From Halorussus salilacus (lineage in GTDB: Archaea > Halobacteriota > Halobacteria > Halobacteriales > Haladaptataceae), in assembly GCF_024138125.1 (NCBI RefSeq), contig NZ_CP099993.1, positions 2,108,001 to 2,172,000 on the forward strand: a stretch of 64,000 nt of DNA, read 5' to 3'. Of the stretch, positions 14,954 through 23,199 are shown piece by piece. Position 1 is the first letter of the stretch, and every line of letters starts with the position of its first letter. The translations under genes and the position numbers were made by a program. The notes beneath the pieces are model-generated. The model worked only from the letters and a program-made list of their open reading frames with translations, was not told the origin of the DNA and made no database searches.

Positions 14954-17641
14954 ATGGACTTGCATGCCAGAGACGCGCGCAGAGACGTCCGCGAGCTGGG
15001 AGAACTGCTGGGGAGGGTCCTCGAAGAACAGGTCTCCGCCGAGGCGTTCGACCTCGTGGAGTCGGTCCGGACCGCGGCCATCGACTACCGCCGAGGCGAG
15101 GCCGACTCCCGGGAGGCCCTGCGGTCGGCGCTCGACGACCTCCCGACCGAACTGGAGGGCGCGGTCGCCCGGGCCTTTACGACCTACTTCGAACTCGTCA
15201 ACCTCGCCGAGGAGCGCGAGCGCGTCCGGGCGGTCCGGACGGGGACGCAGGAGGGAACGCTCTCGGACGGTATCGCCGAGACCGCAGAGACCCTCTCCGA
15301 GGAGGCCGACGCCGAGACCGTGCGGCGGGTGCTCGACGACGTGCTGGTCGAACCCACCTTCACCGCCCACCCGACCGAAGCGCGCCGGAAGACCGTCAAG
15401 GCGAAGCTCCGGTCGGTGGCCGAGGACCTCGAAGCCCTCGACGAGCGCAGGCTGACCGACCGCGAGCGCGGGCGGGTCGAGCGCGACCTCGAATCCGAGG
15501 TGACGGGCCTCTGGCAGACCCCGCAGGTCCGGCGTCGCAGGCCCGAGGTCACCGACGAGGCGCTGAACGTCCAGTGGTACCTCGAACGCGTCCTGTTCGA
15601 CGTGGTGGCGGAGGTGTACGACGAGCTCGAACGCGAGCTGGGCGCGGCGTTCGACGAAATCGAGGTCCCGAAGCTCTTCGAGTTCCGGTCGTGGGCCGGA
15701 AGCGACCGCGACGGCAACCCCTACGTCACGCCCGAGGTGACCGCCGAGACCCTCGCTCGCCAGCGCGAGACCGTCGTCGACCTCTATCGCGAGCAGCTCG
15801 AACGCCTCTCGGGCGTGCTGAGTCAGGGCGAGGACGCCGGAGTCGGCGAGGCGTTCGCCGAACGCCTCGCCGCCGACCGCGAGCGACTCCCGGGGGTCGC
15901 GGCCGACGCCCAAGCGGAGTACCCGGGCGAACCCTACCGACAGAAGCTCCGGCTGATGCGCGAGCGCCTCGACAGGGTCGGCGACGTGCGCCCCGGCGAG
16001 TACGACGACCCCGACGAACTCCTCGCCGACGTGGACGCCATCGCCGAGAGCCTGCGCGAGAACGGCGCGGAGGCGGTCGCGGCGGCCGAGGTCGACCCCC
16101 TCCGCAGGCGGGTCGAGACGTTCGGGCTGTCGCTGGCCAGCCTCGACCTGCGGGACCACCGCGAGAACCACACCGCGGCCGTCGCCGAGGCGCTGGCCCG
16201 CGAGGGAATCGACTACGCCGGGATGGACGAGGGCGAGCGCGTCGAGACCCTGACCGACGCCGTCCTGCAGGACGCCCCCGTCATCGCGGTGAGCGACACC
16301 GACGACCTCTCGGACACCGCGGCCCGGGTCCTCACCCTCTTCGACCGGACCGCCGACTGGCAGGCCGAGTACGGCGCGCAGGCCATCGACACCTACTGCA
16401 TCAGCATGACCGACGAGCCCAGCCACGTCCTCGAAGTCCTCTTTCTGGCCGATCAGGCCGGACTCGTGGACCTGCCCGACCACTCGGGGCTCGACGTGGT
16501 CCCCCTGCTCGAAACCGAGTCGGCCCTCTCGGGCGCGCGCCGAATCATGGGCACCCTCTTCGAGAACGAGGCGTACGCCGCGGCGGTCGAGGCGCGGAAC
16601 GGGGTGCAGGAGATCATGCTGGGCTACTCGGACTCCAACAAGGAGAACGGCTTTCTCGCGGCGAACTGGAGCCTCTACCGCAACCAGAAGCGACTCGCCG
16701 ACATCTGCGACGACCACGACGTGACCCTCAGGCTGTTCCACGGCCGCGGGGGCTCCATCTCGCGGGGCGGCGGGCCGATGAACGACGCCCTGCTCGCGCT
16801 CCCGAACGAGACGGTCACGGGGCAGGTCAAGTTCACCGAGCAGGGCGAGGCCATCGCCGAGAAGTACGCCAACCCCCGCATCGCCGAGCGCAACCTCGAA
16901 CAGATGCTCGACGCCCAGTTGCGCGCCCGCCACGATGCCATCCGGGAACCGATCGAGGACGTGCCCGACGAGTGGTCGGCGGCGATGGAGACCGCCGCCG
17001 ACGCCGCCCGAGCGGCCTACCGCGACCTGCTCGACACCGAGGGGTTCGTCGCCTACTTCGAGCAGGCGACTCCCATCACGGTCATCGAGGAACTCCACCT
17101 CGGGTCCCGGCCCGCCTCGCGGTCGGGCGAGCGGTCGGTCGAGGACCTCCGGGCCATCCCGTGGGTGTTCTCGTGGACCCAGTCGCGGGCCATCCTGCCG
17201 GGATGGTACTCGCTGGCGGCGGGGTTGGACGCCTACCTCCGTTCCGGCGGCGACCTCGCCACTCTCCGAGAGATGTACGCCGAGTGGCCCTTCTTCCGGA
17301 CCACCCTCGACAACGCCGCGCTCGCGCTGGCCCGCACCGACCTCGAAGTCGCGGCCGAGTACGCGACGCTCGCGGACGACGACCTCCGCGGGGAGTTCTT
17401 CCCGCGCATCGAGGCCGAGTACGACCGCGCGGTCGAACTCGTCACCGACATCGCCGAGCGTGACGGCCTGCTCACCCGCGAGTGGCTCGAAGAGAGTCTG
17501 GAGCGCAGAAACCCCTACGTCGACCCGCTGAACCTGCTCCAGACCCGGCTGCTCGCCCGAGACGACCGGTCGCCGGAAGCCGAGCGCACGCTCAGGCTCA
17601 CCGTGAAGGGAATCGCTGGGGGGATGAAGAACACCGGCTAG
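14954..17641 (+). CDS. ppc: Phosphoenolpyruvate carboxylase
   Basis: An 895-residue PEP carboxylase of the bacterial type, converting PEP plus bicarbonate to oxaloacetate. Visible signatures are FTAHPTEARRKTVKAKL with the catalytic His, the active-site WAGSDRDGNP, GYSDSNKENGFLAANW, the glycine-rich loop FHGRGGSISRGGG, and RAIPWVFSWTQSR. The family's C-terminal MKNTG is intact. Start 14954 gives the conserved DLHARDARRDVRELG helix; an upstream in-frame Met is less likely. The stop overlaps the stop of the convergent transducer gene by a CTAG palindrome. Confidence 0.96.
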   Translation: MDLHARDARRDVRELGELLGRVLEEQVSAEAFDLVESVRTAAIDYRRGEADSREALRSALDDLPTELEGAVARAFTTYFELVNLAEERERVRAVRTGTQEGTLSDGIAETAETLSEEADAETVRRVLDDVLVEPTFTAHPTEARRKTVKAKLRSVAEDLEALDERRLTDRERGRVERDLESEVTGLWQTPQVRRRRPEVTDEALNVQWYLERVLFDVVAEVYDELERELGAAFDEIEVPKLFEFRSWAGSDRDGNPYVTPEVTAETLARQRETVVDLYREQLERLSGVLSQGEDAGVGEAFAERLAADRERLPGVAADAQAEYPGEPYRQKLRLMRERLDRVGDVRPGEYDDPDELLADVDAIAESLRENGAEAVAAAEVDPLRRRVETFGLSLASLDLRDHRENHTAAVAEALAREGIDYAGMDEGERVETLTDAVLQDAPVIAVSDTDDLSDTAARVLTLFDRTADWQAEYGAQAIDTYCISMTDEPSHVLEVLFLADQAGLVDLPDHSGLDVVPLLETESALSGARRIMGTLFENEAYAAAVEARNGVQEIMLGYSDSNKENGFLAANWSLYRNQKRLADICDDHDVTLRLFHGRGGSISRGGGPMNDALLALPNETVTGQVKFTEQGEAIAEKYANPRIAERNLEQMLDAQLRARHDAIREPIEDVPDEWSAAMETAADAARAAYRDLLDTEGFVAYFEQATPITVIEELHLGSRPASRSGERSVEDLRAIPWVFSWTQSRAILPGWYSLAAGLDAYLRSGGDLATLREMYAEWPFFRTTLDNAALALARTDLEVAAEYATLADDDLRGEFFPRIEAEYDRAVELVTDIAERDGLLTREWLEESLERRNPYVDPLNLLQTRLLARDDRSPEAERTLRLTVKGIAGGMKNTG

Positions 17642-19326
17642 AGCTTCGAGACGACCTCGTCCAGCTCCGAGACCATCATCGCCTGCTCCTCGGTAGCGGC
17701 CGCGATGGTGTCGACCTCCTCGGAGACCCGATTGGCCTTCTCGGCGGCGTCGTCGATCATGCTCGCGATCTCCTCGGTGCTGGCGGCCTGCTCGTCGGTC
17801 GCGTCGGTGATCTCGCCCATCCCGGTCGCGGTCTCGGTGGCGGCGTCCACGATGAGTTCGAGCTTCTCGCCGGTCTTCTCGACCGACTCGACCGTGTCGG
17901 CGATTGACCGCTCGCTCTCACCGAGGCTGTCGAGGGTGCTCTGGGCGCGGTCCTCGATGCGCTCGACCATCCCCTCGATCTCCGAGGCGCGGGTCTGGGA
18001 CTCCTCGGCGAGGTTCTTGACCTCCTCGGCGACGACCGCGAAGCCGTCGCCCGCCTCGCCCGCGCGGGCGGCCTCGATGGAGGCGTTCAGCGCGAGCAGG
18101 TTGGTCTGGTCGGCCACGTCGTTTATCATCTCGACCGCGTCGCCGATCTCGTCGACCGCGTCCTGTAGCGCCTGGGCGTCCTCGACGATGCTCTCGCGGG
18201 CCTCGTCGGTGTCTCTGGTCGCCTCGATGGCGCGCTCACCGAGTTCCTGGCCCTCCTCGGCGAGCCGCTGGGCCTTCTGGCTCTGCTGGCCGACCTCCTC
18301 GGCGCTCGCGGCGATCTCCTCGACGGTCGCGCTCTGCTTGGACACCTCGCTGGCGATCTGGTCCATCTGGTCGGACTGATCGTCGGTGAGCTGGCTGATC
18401 TCCTGGGAGCTGCGGGTGACCTCGCCCGCCGAGTCGTTGAGGTCGGCGACGTTCGCCTGGGCCTGCTCGCGGATCGCTTCGACCATCTCCAGTCGCTTCT
18501 CCAGTTCGTCGCGCTCCTCGCGGAGTTCCTCGTTCTCGGCCTGCAAGTCCTCGGTCTCGGCCTGCAAGTCCTCGGTCTCGGCCTCCGGTTCCGCGGTCTT
18601 GGCCTCCGGTTCCGCGGCCTCGTCTCCGAGGTCGGCGTCTCCGGCGTCCCCCGCGCCGAAATCGTAGGCGTCGAGGCCCGCGCCCGCGTCGAGCGCGAAC
18701 AGGCGCGCGAGCGACGCCACCTGCTCGAACCGCTCGGAGACGTGGGCGTTGACCTGCTCGACGAGCACTGCGAACTCGTCGCCGTCCCGACGGTCGTCGG
18801 GGTCGGCGACCTCCTCGCTCTCGAACTCGCCCGCGAGGTCGTCGGCCGCGTCGGCGTCCTCCCGAGCGTCGGCAGAAGCCGTGCTGGGCGCGAGGTTCCG
18901 AATCGCCCGCTCGACGTCGTCCTGTAGCGCCTCGGTCAGCGCCGGGAGCGCCGCCTCGAACCACCGGGCGTGTCCGCAGAGGTACGCCGACGGCGCGAGT
19001 CCGAGCTGGTCGTGGGCCGCAGCGAACCGCGCGCGCTCGGCGAAGTACTCCGCGTCGTACGTCTCCGCCCCGGCGTCCGACAGCGACGCGCCGAGGTCGG
19101 CCAGCGCCGCGACGTGCTCGTCGTCGAGGCCCTCTCGGGTAGCGTACGCCTCTCGGAGTCGCTCGGCGACCGACTCGCTCCGACCGTCCAGTAGCGACCC
19201 GACCGCGGCCACGTTCTCGGCGTCGGTGTCGCCGAACCCGACCAGCGCTTTGCGCTCGCCGAGGTCGGCCGGAGATAGCGCCCCTCCGTAGTCATCCTCC
19301 CCAATAATTCCTACTTTTGAAACCAT
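17638..19326 (-). CDS. Globin-coupled (HemAT-type) soluble chemotaxis transducer
   Basis: A 562-residue transducer without membrane helices. Residues about 15-170 form a sensor-globin domain; the pattern FAAAHDQLGLAPSAYLCGH places the proximal heme ligand at His105. A variable acidic linker and short coiled-coil repeats (AETEDLQ twice) lead to a methyl-accepting signalling domain with the hairpin tip DVADQTNLLALNASIEAARA. HemAT proteins sense O2 and control aerotaxis through CheA/CheW. No che genes are nearby. A TATA box at the right distance supports the start. Confidence 0.88.
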   Translation of the reverse strand: MVSKVGIIGEDDYGGALSPADLGERKALVGFGDTDAENVAAVGSLLDGRSESVAERLREAYATREGLDDEHVAALADLGASLSDAGAETYDAEYFAERARFAAAHDQLGLAPSAYLCGHARWFEAALPALTEALQDDVERAIRNLAPSTASADAREDADAADDLAGEFESEEVADPDDRRDGDEFAVLVEQVNAHVSERFEQVASLARLFALDAGAGLDAYDFGAGDAGDADLGDEAAEPEAKTAEPEAETEDLQAETEDLQAENEELREERDELEKRLEMVEAIREQAQANVADLNDSAGEVTRSSQEISQLTDDQSDQMDQIASEVSKQSATVEEIAASAEEVGQQSQKAQRLAEEGQELGERAIEATRDTDEARESIVEDAQALQDAVDEIGDAVEMINDVADQTNLLALNASIEAARAGEAGDGFAVVAEEVKNLAEESQTRASEIEGMVERIEDRAQSTLDSLGESERSIADTVESVEKTGEKLELIVDAATETATGMGEITDATDEQAASTEEIASMIDDAAEKANRVSEEVDTIAAATEEQAMMVSELDEVVSKL

Positions 19327-19348
19327 GCATATAAAAAGTGATTCGGAG

Positions 19349-19355
19349 TATAAAT
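19349..19355 (-). promoter_or_regulatory. TATA box of transducer gene
   Basis: On the minus strand the sequence reads ATTTATA, 23-29 bases before the ATG at 19326, consistent with a leaderless transcript. Confidence 0.6.
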
Positions 19356-19429
19356 TATTACCGCTTCCGAGGGGTACAAGGACGAGGCCTCCGGGGTGAA
19401 CCGGTCCCGGCTTCCCGTATAACCCTCCG

Positions 19430-19646
19430 TCACTCCTCGGGGTCCGCTCGGTCCTCCGTCATCGTGGCGACCGTGTTCCGGACGAACCGCATCGCGGTCG
19501 CGATTTCCATCAGCCCCTCCATCAGCGCCTGCTTGCTCTCGGCGTCGCTCGTCGTCGTCGAGCAGCGCCGCGGTCCGGTCGGTGTCGAAGGCGTTCTTGC
19601 CCACGATTCGGAGCGGCCCCCACGTCTCCTCCTTGGTGGTCCACAT
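19430..19646 (-). pseudogene. Small protein of about 72 residues, frameshifted
   Basis: The first half reads MWTTKEETWGPLRIVGKNAF then DTDRTAALLDDD; the second half continues in another frame as SDAESKQALMEGLMEIATAM then RFVRNTVATMTED and a stop at 19430-19432. Both halves have protein-like composition, and the join falls in a GAC/GAG triplet run near 19555. The length is one base over a codon multiple. The helical second half could mediate dimerisation. It is either a base error or a recent pseudogene; no family is recognised. Confidence 0.5.
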
Positions 19647-19688
19647 GTCGGCGCTACGCCGAGAGACCGGAAACGGATTCTCGCCGAG

Positions 19689-20006
19689 TCAGGACGGTAG
19701 CGGACAGAGGCTCGCGGTCAACACGACCGTCTCGTCGGTGTCGTTTCGCGCGCCGTGGACGACGCCGCGCTCGTGGAGGACCACGCCGGGCGCTTCGACC
19801 TCCTCCTCCTCGTCGCCCTGAATCACGGTCGCGGTGCCGTCGAGGACGTGGAAGACGTTGGTCGCGTCGGCGTGGTCGTGCGGGCTCAGCTCCGCGCCCG
19901 GACCGAGCGCGAACGCCTTCACCAGCACGTCGTCGGTCACGGCCAGTTCCGCGTCGAGGACTTCGCCCGCGTCCGGGTCCAAGTCCGGGTACCTGTCGAG
20001 TCCCAT
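19689..20006 (-). CDS. Cupin domain protein
   Basis: A 105-residue single-domain cupin. Motif 1 appears as LSPHDHADATNVFHVLDG, with His residues for metal, and motif 2 as APGVVLHERGVVHGARN. The N-terminus is MGLDRYPDLDPDAG. Such mini-cupins can be enzymes or sensors; the context gives no clue to substrate. The start at 20006 sits about 25 bases from the AT-rich TTTAAGA (minus strand). Confidence 0.8.
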   Translation of the reverse strand: MGLDRYPDLDPDAGEVLDAELAVTDDVLVKAFALGPGAELSPHDHADATNVFHVLDGTATVIQGDEEEEVEAPGVVLHERGVVHGARNDTDETVVLTASLCPLPS

Positions 20007-20410
20007 ACCTCGATGAACGCGTGGCCGAGTCTTAAAGGTCGGTCCGACGCCGGGCGGGTCGGACCGACCGGAGCGGATGGAATCGGGAGAGCAAAGGGCG
20101 GGTGTGGGTGGGTGCCGGTCGCGTGCCTCTGTGCCGGTCGGATGGAACGACGAGCGAACGGCGAGGCGGTCGGGCGTCGCGTTAGCGGAACCCGGGCCGG
20201 TGGGCGGGTCCGGCCCGGCGTGTTCGTCGTCGCTCGTCGCGCCGGGATGTGTGCGGTCGGTGTCGCACTGCCGGGAGCGGAGCGACAGCGCGTCGGTCGC
20301 GTCGCGACCGCAGATAGTGGTAGGAACGGCTCGCACTTCAACGGGGGCGACCGTCCAAACCGTTTCGGGCCGTTCATCCGGGGATGAACGGTCTTGAACT
20401 GTCCGGGCGG
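20007..20410. other. Intergenic region with a hairpin, no gene seen
   Basis: Contains a 12-bp inverted repeat, GGTCGGTCCGAC at 20037-20048 and its complement at 20058-20069, just upstream of the cupin gene. The remaining 340 bases show no convincing reading frame or RNA gene. Confidence 0.5.
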
Positions 20411-20623
20411 CTACTCGCGGTCGTCGACGAACCCGTTCGAGAACGCGATCCAGGCCAGCGCGCTCACGAACAGGATGGGCGGCAGGATGGCGAACCCCCA
20501 CAGCGGGTCGATGCCCCAGACGAGCAGGAGTGCCAGATCGGCGAGACCCAGCGCGAGGAACGGCAGGACCGCGAGCGTCGCACGCTTGCGGTCGCGCGAA
20601 CCCGACGGGAAGCGGTCTTCCAT
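20411..20623 (-). CDS. Small two-helix membrane protein
   Basis: A 70-residue protein with a charged N-terminus (MEDRFPSGSRDRKRA) and two hydrophobic segments, LAVLPFLALGLADLALLLVW and FAILPPILFVSALAWIAFS, ending in NGFVDDRE. Small double-spanning proteins of this kind are frequent in haloarchaea and mostly uncharacterised. It is divergent from the hydrolase gene, 81 bases apart. Confidence 0.65.
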   Translation of the reverse strand: MEDRFPSGSRDRKRATLAVLPFLALGLADLALLLVWGIDPLWGFAILPPILFVSALAWIAFSNGFVDDRE

Positions 20624-20704
20624 ACTCGAACGAGGGGTCCCCGCAGACAAAAAGCGTCCGTTCGGGGAGTAGGACTTTGTCGACCGGTCACGTACCGCAC
20701 GGAC

Positions 20705-21385
20705 ATGACCACGACCCGACTTCGGGAGGAGGCGCGGGCCGACCTCTGGTGGGTGGACCTCGGCAGCGTCAACTGCTATCTTGTCGAGGACGGCGACGAC
20801 CTGGTCCTCGTCGACGCCGGAACACCCCGGAGTGCCGACGACATCGCGCGGGCGATCCGCGAGGCGGGCCACGCGGTCGACGACGTGGCGCGGATACTCG
20901 TCACCCATTACGACGCCGACCATGTGGGCGCGCTCGGGAAACTCGGCGTCGACGCCCCGGTCTACCTCGGGCGCGAGGACGCGGTCGTGCTGGCGGGCCA
21001 GCAGACCCCTGACTGGCGCAACCACAAGGGCCTGCTCCAGCGACTCGTCCAGCCCCTCGTGGTCGCGCCGGGCGTGCCCATCCGGCCGGTGGACGACGGC
21101 GACGAGGTCGGCGGATTCACGGTCTACCGCGCGCCGGGCCACTCGCCGGGCCACGTCGTCTACCTCGGCGGCGACGTGGCGTTCCTCGGCGACCTCGTTC
21201 GCGAGAAAGATGGGCGGCTCGAACCCTCGCCGTGGCACCTCAGCCACGACACCGACGAGGTCCGCCGGAGCATCCGCGCGCTGGCCGACCGCGTCCCCGA
21301 CTTCGAGGTCGCCGCGATGGGCCACGGCACCCCCATCGTGGCGAACGGCGGCGACCGCTTCCGGGAGTTGGCCGCGCGCCTGTAG
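20705..21385 (+). CDS. Metallo-beta-lactamase-fold hydrolase
   Basis: A 226-residue protein with the MBL metal motif as VTHYDADHVG (usual HxHxDH with Tyr at one position), a further metal-ligand His in APGHSPGH, the bridging Asp in VAFLGDLV, and a late His in AAMGHGTP. N-terminal LVLVDAGTP is the usual opening. The family includes hydrolases of thioesters, lactones and phosphates; the substrate is unknown. The stop codon lies inside a long hairpin. Confidence 0.85.
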   Translation: MTTTRLREEARADLWWVDLGSVNCYLVEDGDDLVLVDAGTPRSADDIARAIREAGHAVDDVARILVTHYDADHVGALGKLGVDAPVYLGREDAVVLAGQQTPDWRNHKGLLQRLVQPLVVAPGVPIRPVDDGDEVGGFTVYRAPGHSPGHVVYLGGDVAFLGDLVREKDGRLEPSPWHLSHDTDEVRRSIRALADRVPDFEVAAMGHGTPIVANGGDRFRELAARL

Positions 21386-21401
21386 CGCGCGGCCAACTCC
21401 C
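21363..21401 (+). terminator. Perfect 17-bp hairpin spanning the hydrolase stop codon
   Basis: GGGAGTTGGCCGCGCGC pairs with GCGCGCGGCCAACTCCC around a five-base CTGTA loop; the TAG at 21383-21385 lies in the loop and first arm base. The 26-bp tandem array begins six bases later. Confidence 0.5.
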
Positions 21402-21406
21402 CGTTA

Positions 21407-21536
21407 CGGCCGGTGAGCCAGTCCACGGGAATCGGCCGGTGAGCCAGTCCACGGGAATCGGCCGATGAGCCAATCCACGGGAATCGGCCGGTGAGCCAAT
21501 CCACGGGAATCGGCCGGTGAGCAAGTCCACGGGAAT
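21407..21536. repeat. Tandem repeat, five 26-bp units (upstream array)
   Basis: Unit CGGCCGGTGAGCCAGTCCAC plus GGGAAT, five consecutive copies with one to three substitutions each. It ends 24 bases before family 1 core copy C. Confidence 0.9.
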
Positions 21537-21560
21537 CGGCTGACGACACGAGCCACGCGG

Positions 21561-21682
21561 GTGGGACTGAAAGGGGCCGCCCGCTCGCGTTCACTTCAGT
21601 CGTCTCGGCGACCCCTATCCGCGCGGGCGGTGCGGAGAGCGCGGATATGTCGCCGAGCGACCGCGAGCGGGCGGGGGCTTTC
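21561..21682 (+). repeat. Structured element family 1, copy C (candidate RNA)
   Basis: Starts GTGGGACTGAAAGGGG and ends GCGGGCGGGGGCTTTC. It keeps the outer stem and GGG/GGG loop. The next inner stem is CTCGGCGAC/GTCGCCGAG in place of CTGCGGG/CCCGCAG, and the apical stem is TATCCGCGC/GCGCGGATA. It lacks the small side hairpin of copies A and B. Confidence 0.8.
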
Positions 21683-21844
21683 GAGGAAAACGTAGTGACA
21701 CCAATTACGATTCAGAGCGAGCGGGCGGGGGCTTTCGAGGAAAACGTAGTGACACCAATTACGATTCAGAGCGAGCGGGCGGGGGCTTTCGAGGAAAACG
21801 TAGTGACACCAATTACGATTCAGAGCGAGCGGGCGGGGGCTTTC
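21663..21844. repeat. Tandem repeat, three 54-bp units carrying the core 3' strand (downstream array)
   Basis: Each unit starts GCGAGCGGGCGGGGGCTTTC and continues GAGGAAAACGTAGTGACACC and a tail to TTCAGA. Three exact copies are followed by a partial one and another GCGGGCGGGGGCTTTCGAGG near 21880. Bases 21845-21959 hold no gene. Confidence 0.9.
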
Positions 21845-21959
21845 TGGGCGGTCTCGGTTCAGTTCTCCTCGATTTCGTAGCGGGCGGGGGCTTTCGAGGT
21901 CGTCACTGCGAGAACCGAACTGCGAGAACAGCAGAGAAGCTACACCCCCGAGAACACCC

Positions 21960-22280
21960 TCAGCCAGCCAGTTCCTCGGCGACCGCCTGCGCCGACAGCA
22001 ACCGGGGGTCGACGATGAAGTCGGCCTGCCCGCGCGCGAAGTCGGGCAGGTCGTCCCCGGCGTACACCACGACCCGAACGTCGTCGTTGAGGTCCTTGGC
22101 GACCGGAATCGCGGTCGCGCCCGCCGCGAGCGTCAGCACGAGCGCGTCGGCGTCGGTGATGCCAGCCTCTTCGAGCGCCGGGCGGGTGCCCAGCTCCTCG
22201 ATTCGCGTGACTTCGACCCCCTCGGCTTCGAGGGCGTCGGTCAGTCCGTCCTCGTCGGGTCCGACGACGATGGCCTTCAT
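21960..22280 (-). CDS. Small Rossmann-like protein next to guaAb (DUF7126-like)
   Basis: A 106-residue protein starting MKAIVVGPDEDGLTDALEAE, with alternating strands and helices like a minimal TrkA-N/Rossmann domain but without a complete GxGxxG motif. Related small proteins are commonly found beside haloarchaeal GMP synthase genes (DUF7126 in my memory). One base separates it from the guaAb stop, so it is the last gene of the pyrG-guaAb operon. A role in nucleotide metabolism is inferred only from position. Confidence 0.7.
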   Translation of the reverse strand: MKAIVVGPDEDGLTDALEAEGVEVTRIEELGTRPALEEAGITDADALVLTLAAGATAIPVAKDLNDDVRVVVYAGDDLPDFARGQADFIVDPRLLSAQAVAEELAG

Positions 22281-22281
22281 C

Positions 22282-23199
22282 TCACTCGTACTCGATGGTC
22301 GCGGGCGGTTTGTGGGTTACGTCGTAGACGACCCGCGCGACGTTCTCGTGGACCCCGGTGATGCGGCTCTGGATGCGCTGGAGGGTCTCCCAGTCGACCT
22401 CCTGGGCGCGGGCGGTCATGCCGTCGCGGCTCTCGACCGAGCGGACCGCGACGACCCAGCCGTGGACCCGGTTGTCGCCCTTGACGCCGGTCGCCTTGCC
22501 GAGGACGGCCGCGAGCGCCTGCCACGGCTCGTGTTCCTCCAGTTCCTCCTCGACTACGTGGTTGGCCTCGCGGGCGACTTCGAGCTTCTCCTCGGTGACC
22601 TCGCCGATGATGCGGACCGCGAGTCCGGGACCGGGGAACGGCATCCGCTCGGCGATTATCTCTTCGAGGTCGAGCGCGCGCGCGACCTCGCGGACCTCGT
22701 CCTTGTAGAGGTCCCGCATCGGTTCGACGATGCCCTCGAAGTCGACGACCTCGGGGAGGCCGCCGACGTTGTGGTGGGACTTGATGGTGCCCTCGCTCTC
22801 GATGCGGTCGGGGTAGATGGTGCCCTGGACGAGATAGTCGGCGTCGACCTCCTCGGCGACCGTCTCGAACTCCCGGATGAACTGCTCGCCGATGACGTGG
22901 CGCTTCTCCTCGGGGTCGGTCACGCCCGCGAGTTCGTCGAGGAAGCGGTCTTTCGCGTCGACGATGCGGAGACTGTCCATGTAGTCGAACGTCTCCCGAA
23001 TCTCGTCGGTCTCGCCCTTGCGCATCAGGCCGGTATCGACGTAGACCGGGGTGAGTTGGTCGCCGAGAGCCTCGTAGGCCAGCGCGGCGGCGGTCGAGGA
23101 GTCGACCCCGCCCGACAGCGCGATGACCGCGTTGGCGTCGCCGACCTCCTCGCGAATCTCGGTGACCTTCTCGTCGATGAACTCCTCGGGGTTCACCAT
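22282..23199 (-). CDS. guaAb: GMP synthase, ATP-pyrophosphatase subunit
   Basis: A 305-residue synthetase subunit, forming GMP from XMP with ammonia supplied by a separate glutaminase subunit. The PP-loop is [34 protein letters not shown] and the C-terminal dimerisation part ending KPPATIEYE are present. There is no glutamine amidotransferase domain, as usual for archaeal two-subunit enzymes, and no guaAa in the window. The ATG overlaps the pyrG stop (ATGA). Confidence 0.95.
   Translation of the reverse strand: MVNPEEFIDEKVTEIREEVGDANAVIALSGGVDSSTAAALAYEALGDQLTPVYVDTGLMRKGETDEIRETFDYMDSLRIVDAKDRFLDELAGVTDPEEKRHVIGEQFIREFETVAEEVDADYLVQGTIYPDRIESEGTIKSHHNVGGLPEVVDFEGIVEPMRDLYKDEVREVARALDLEEIIAERMPFPGPGLAVRIIGEVTEEKLEVAREANHVVEEELEEHEPWQALAAVLGKATGVKGDNRVHGWVVAVRSVESRDGMTARAQEVDWETLQRIQSRITGVHENVARVVYDVTHKPPATIEYE

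Noticed and set aside
21663-21844. CRISPR array
   Set aside because: The whole 54-bp unit, including what would be spacer, is identical between copies, and there are no cas genes; it is a plain tandem repeat.
21647-21880. Protein made of repeated ERAGAFEENVVTPITIQS
   Set aside because: The frame exists only because the unit is 54 bases. Similar RERAGAF peptides appear in other family 1 copies because the nucleotide sequence is conserved there, and the reading frame is not otherwise supported.
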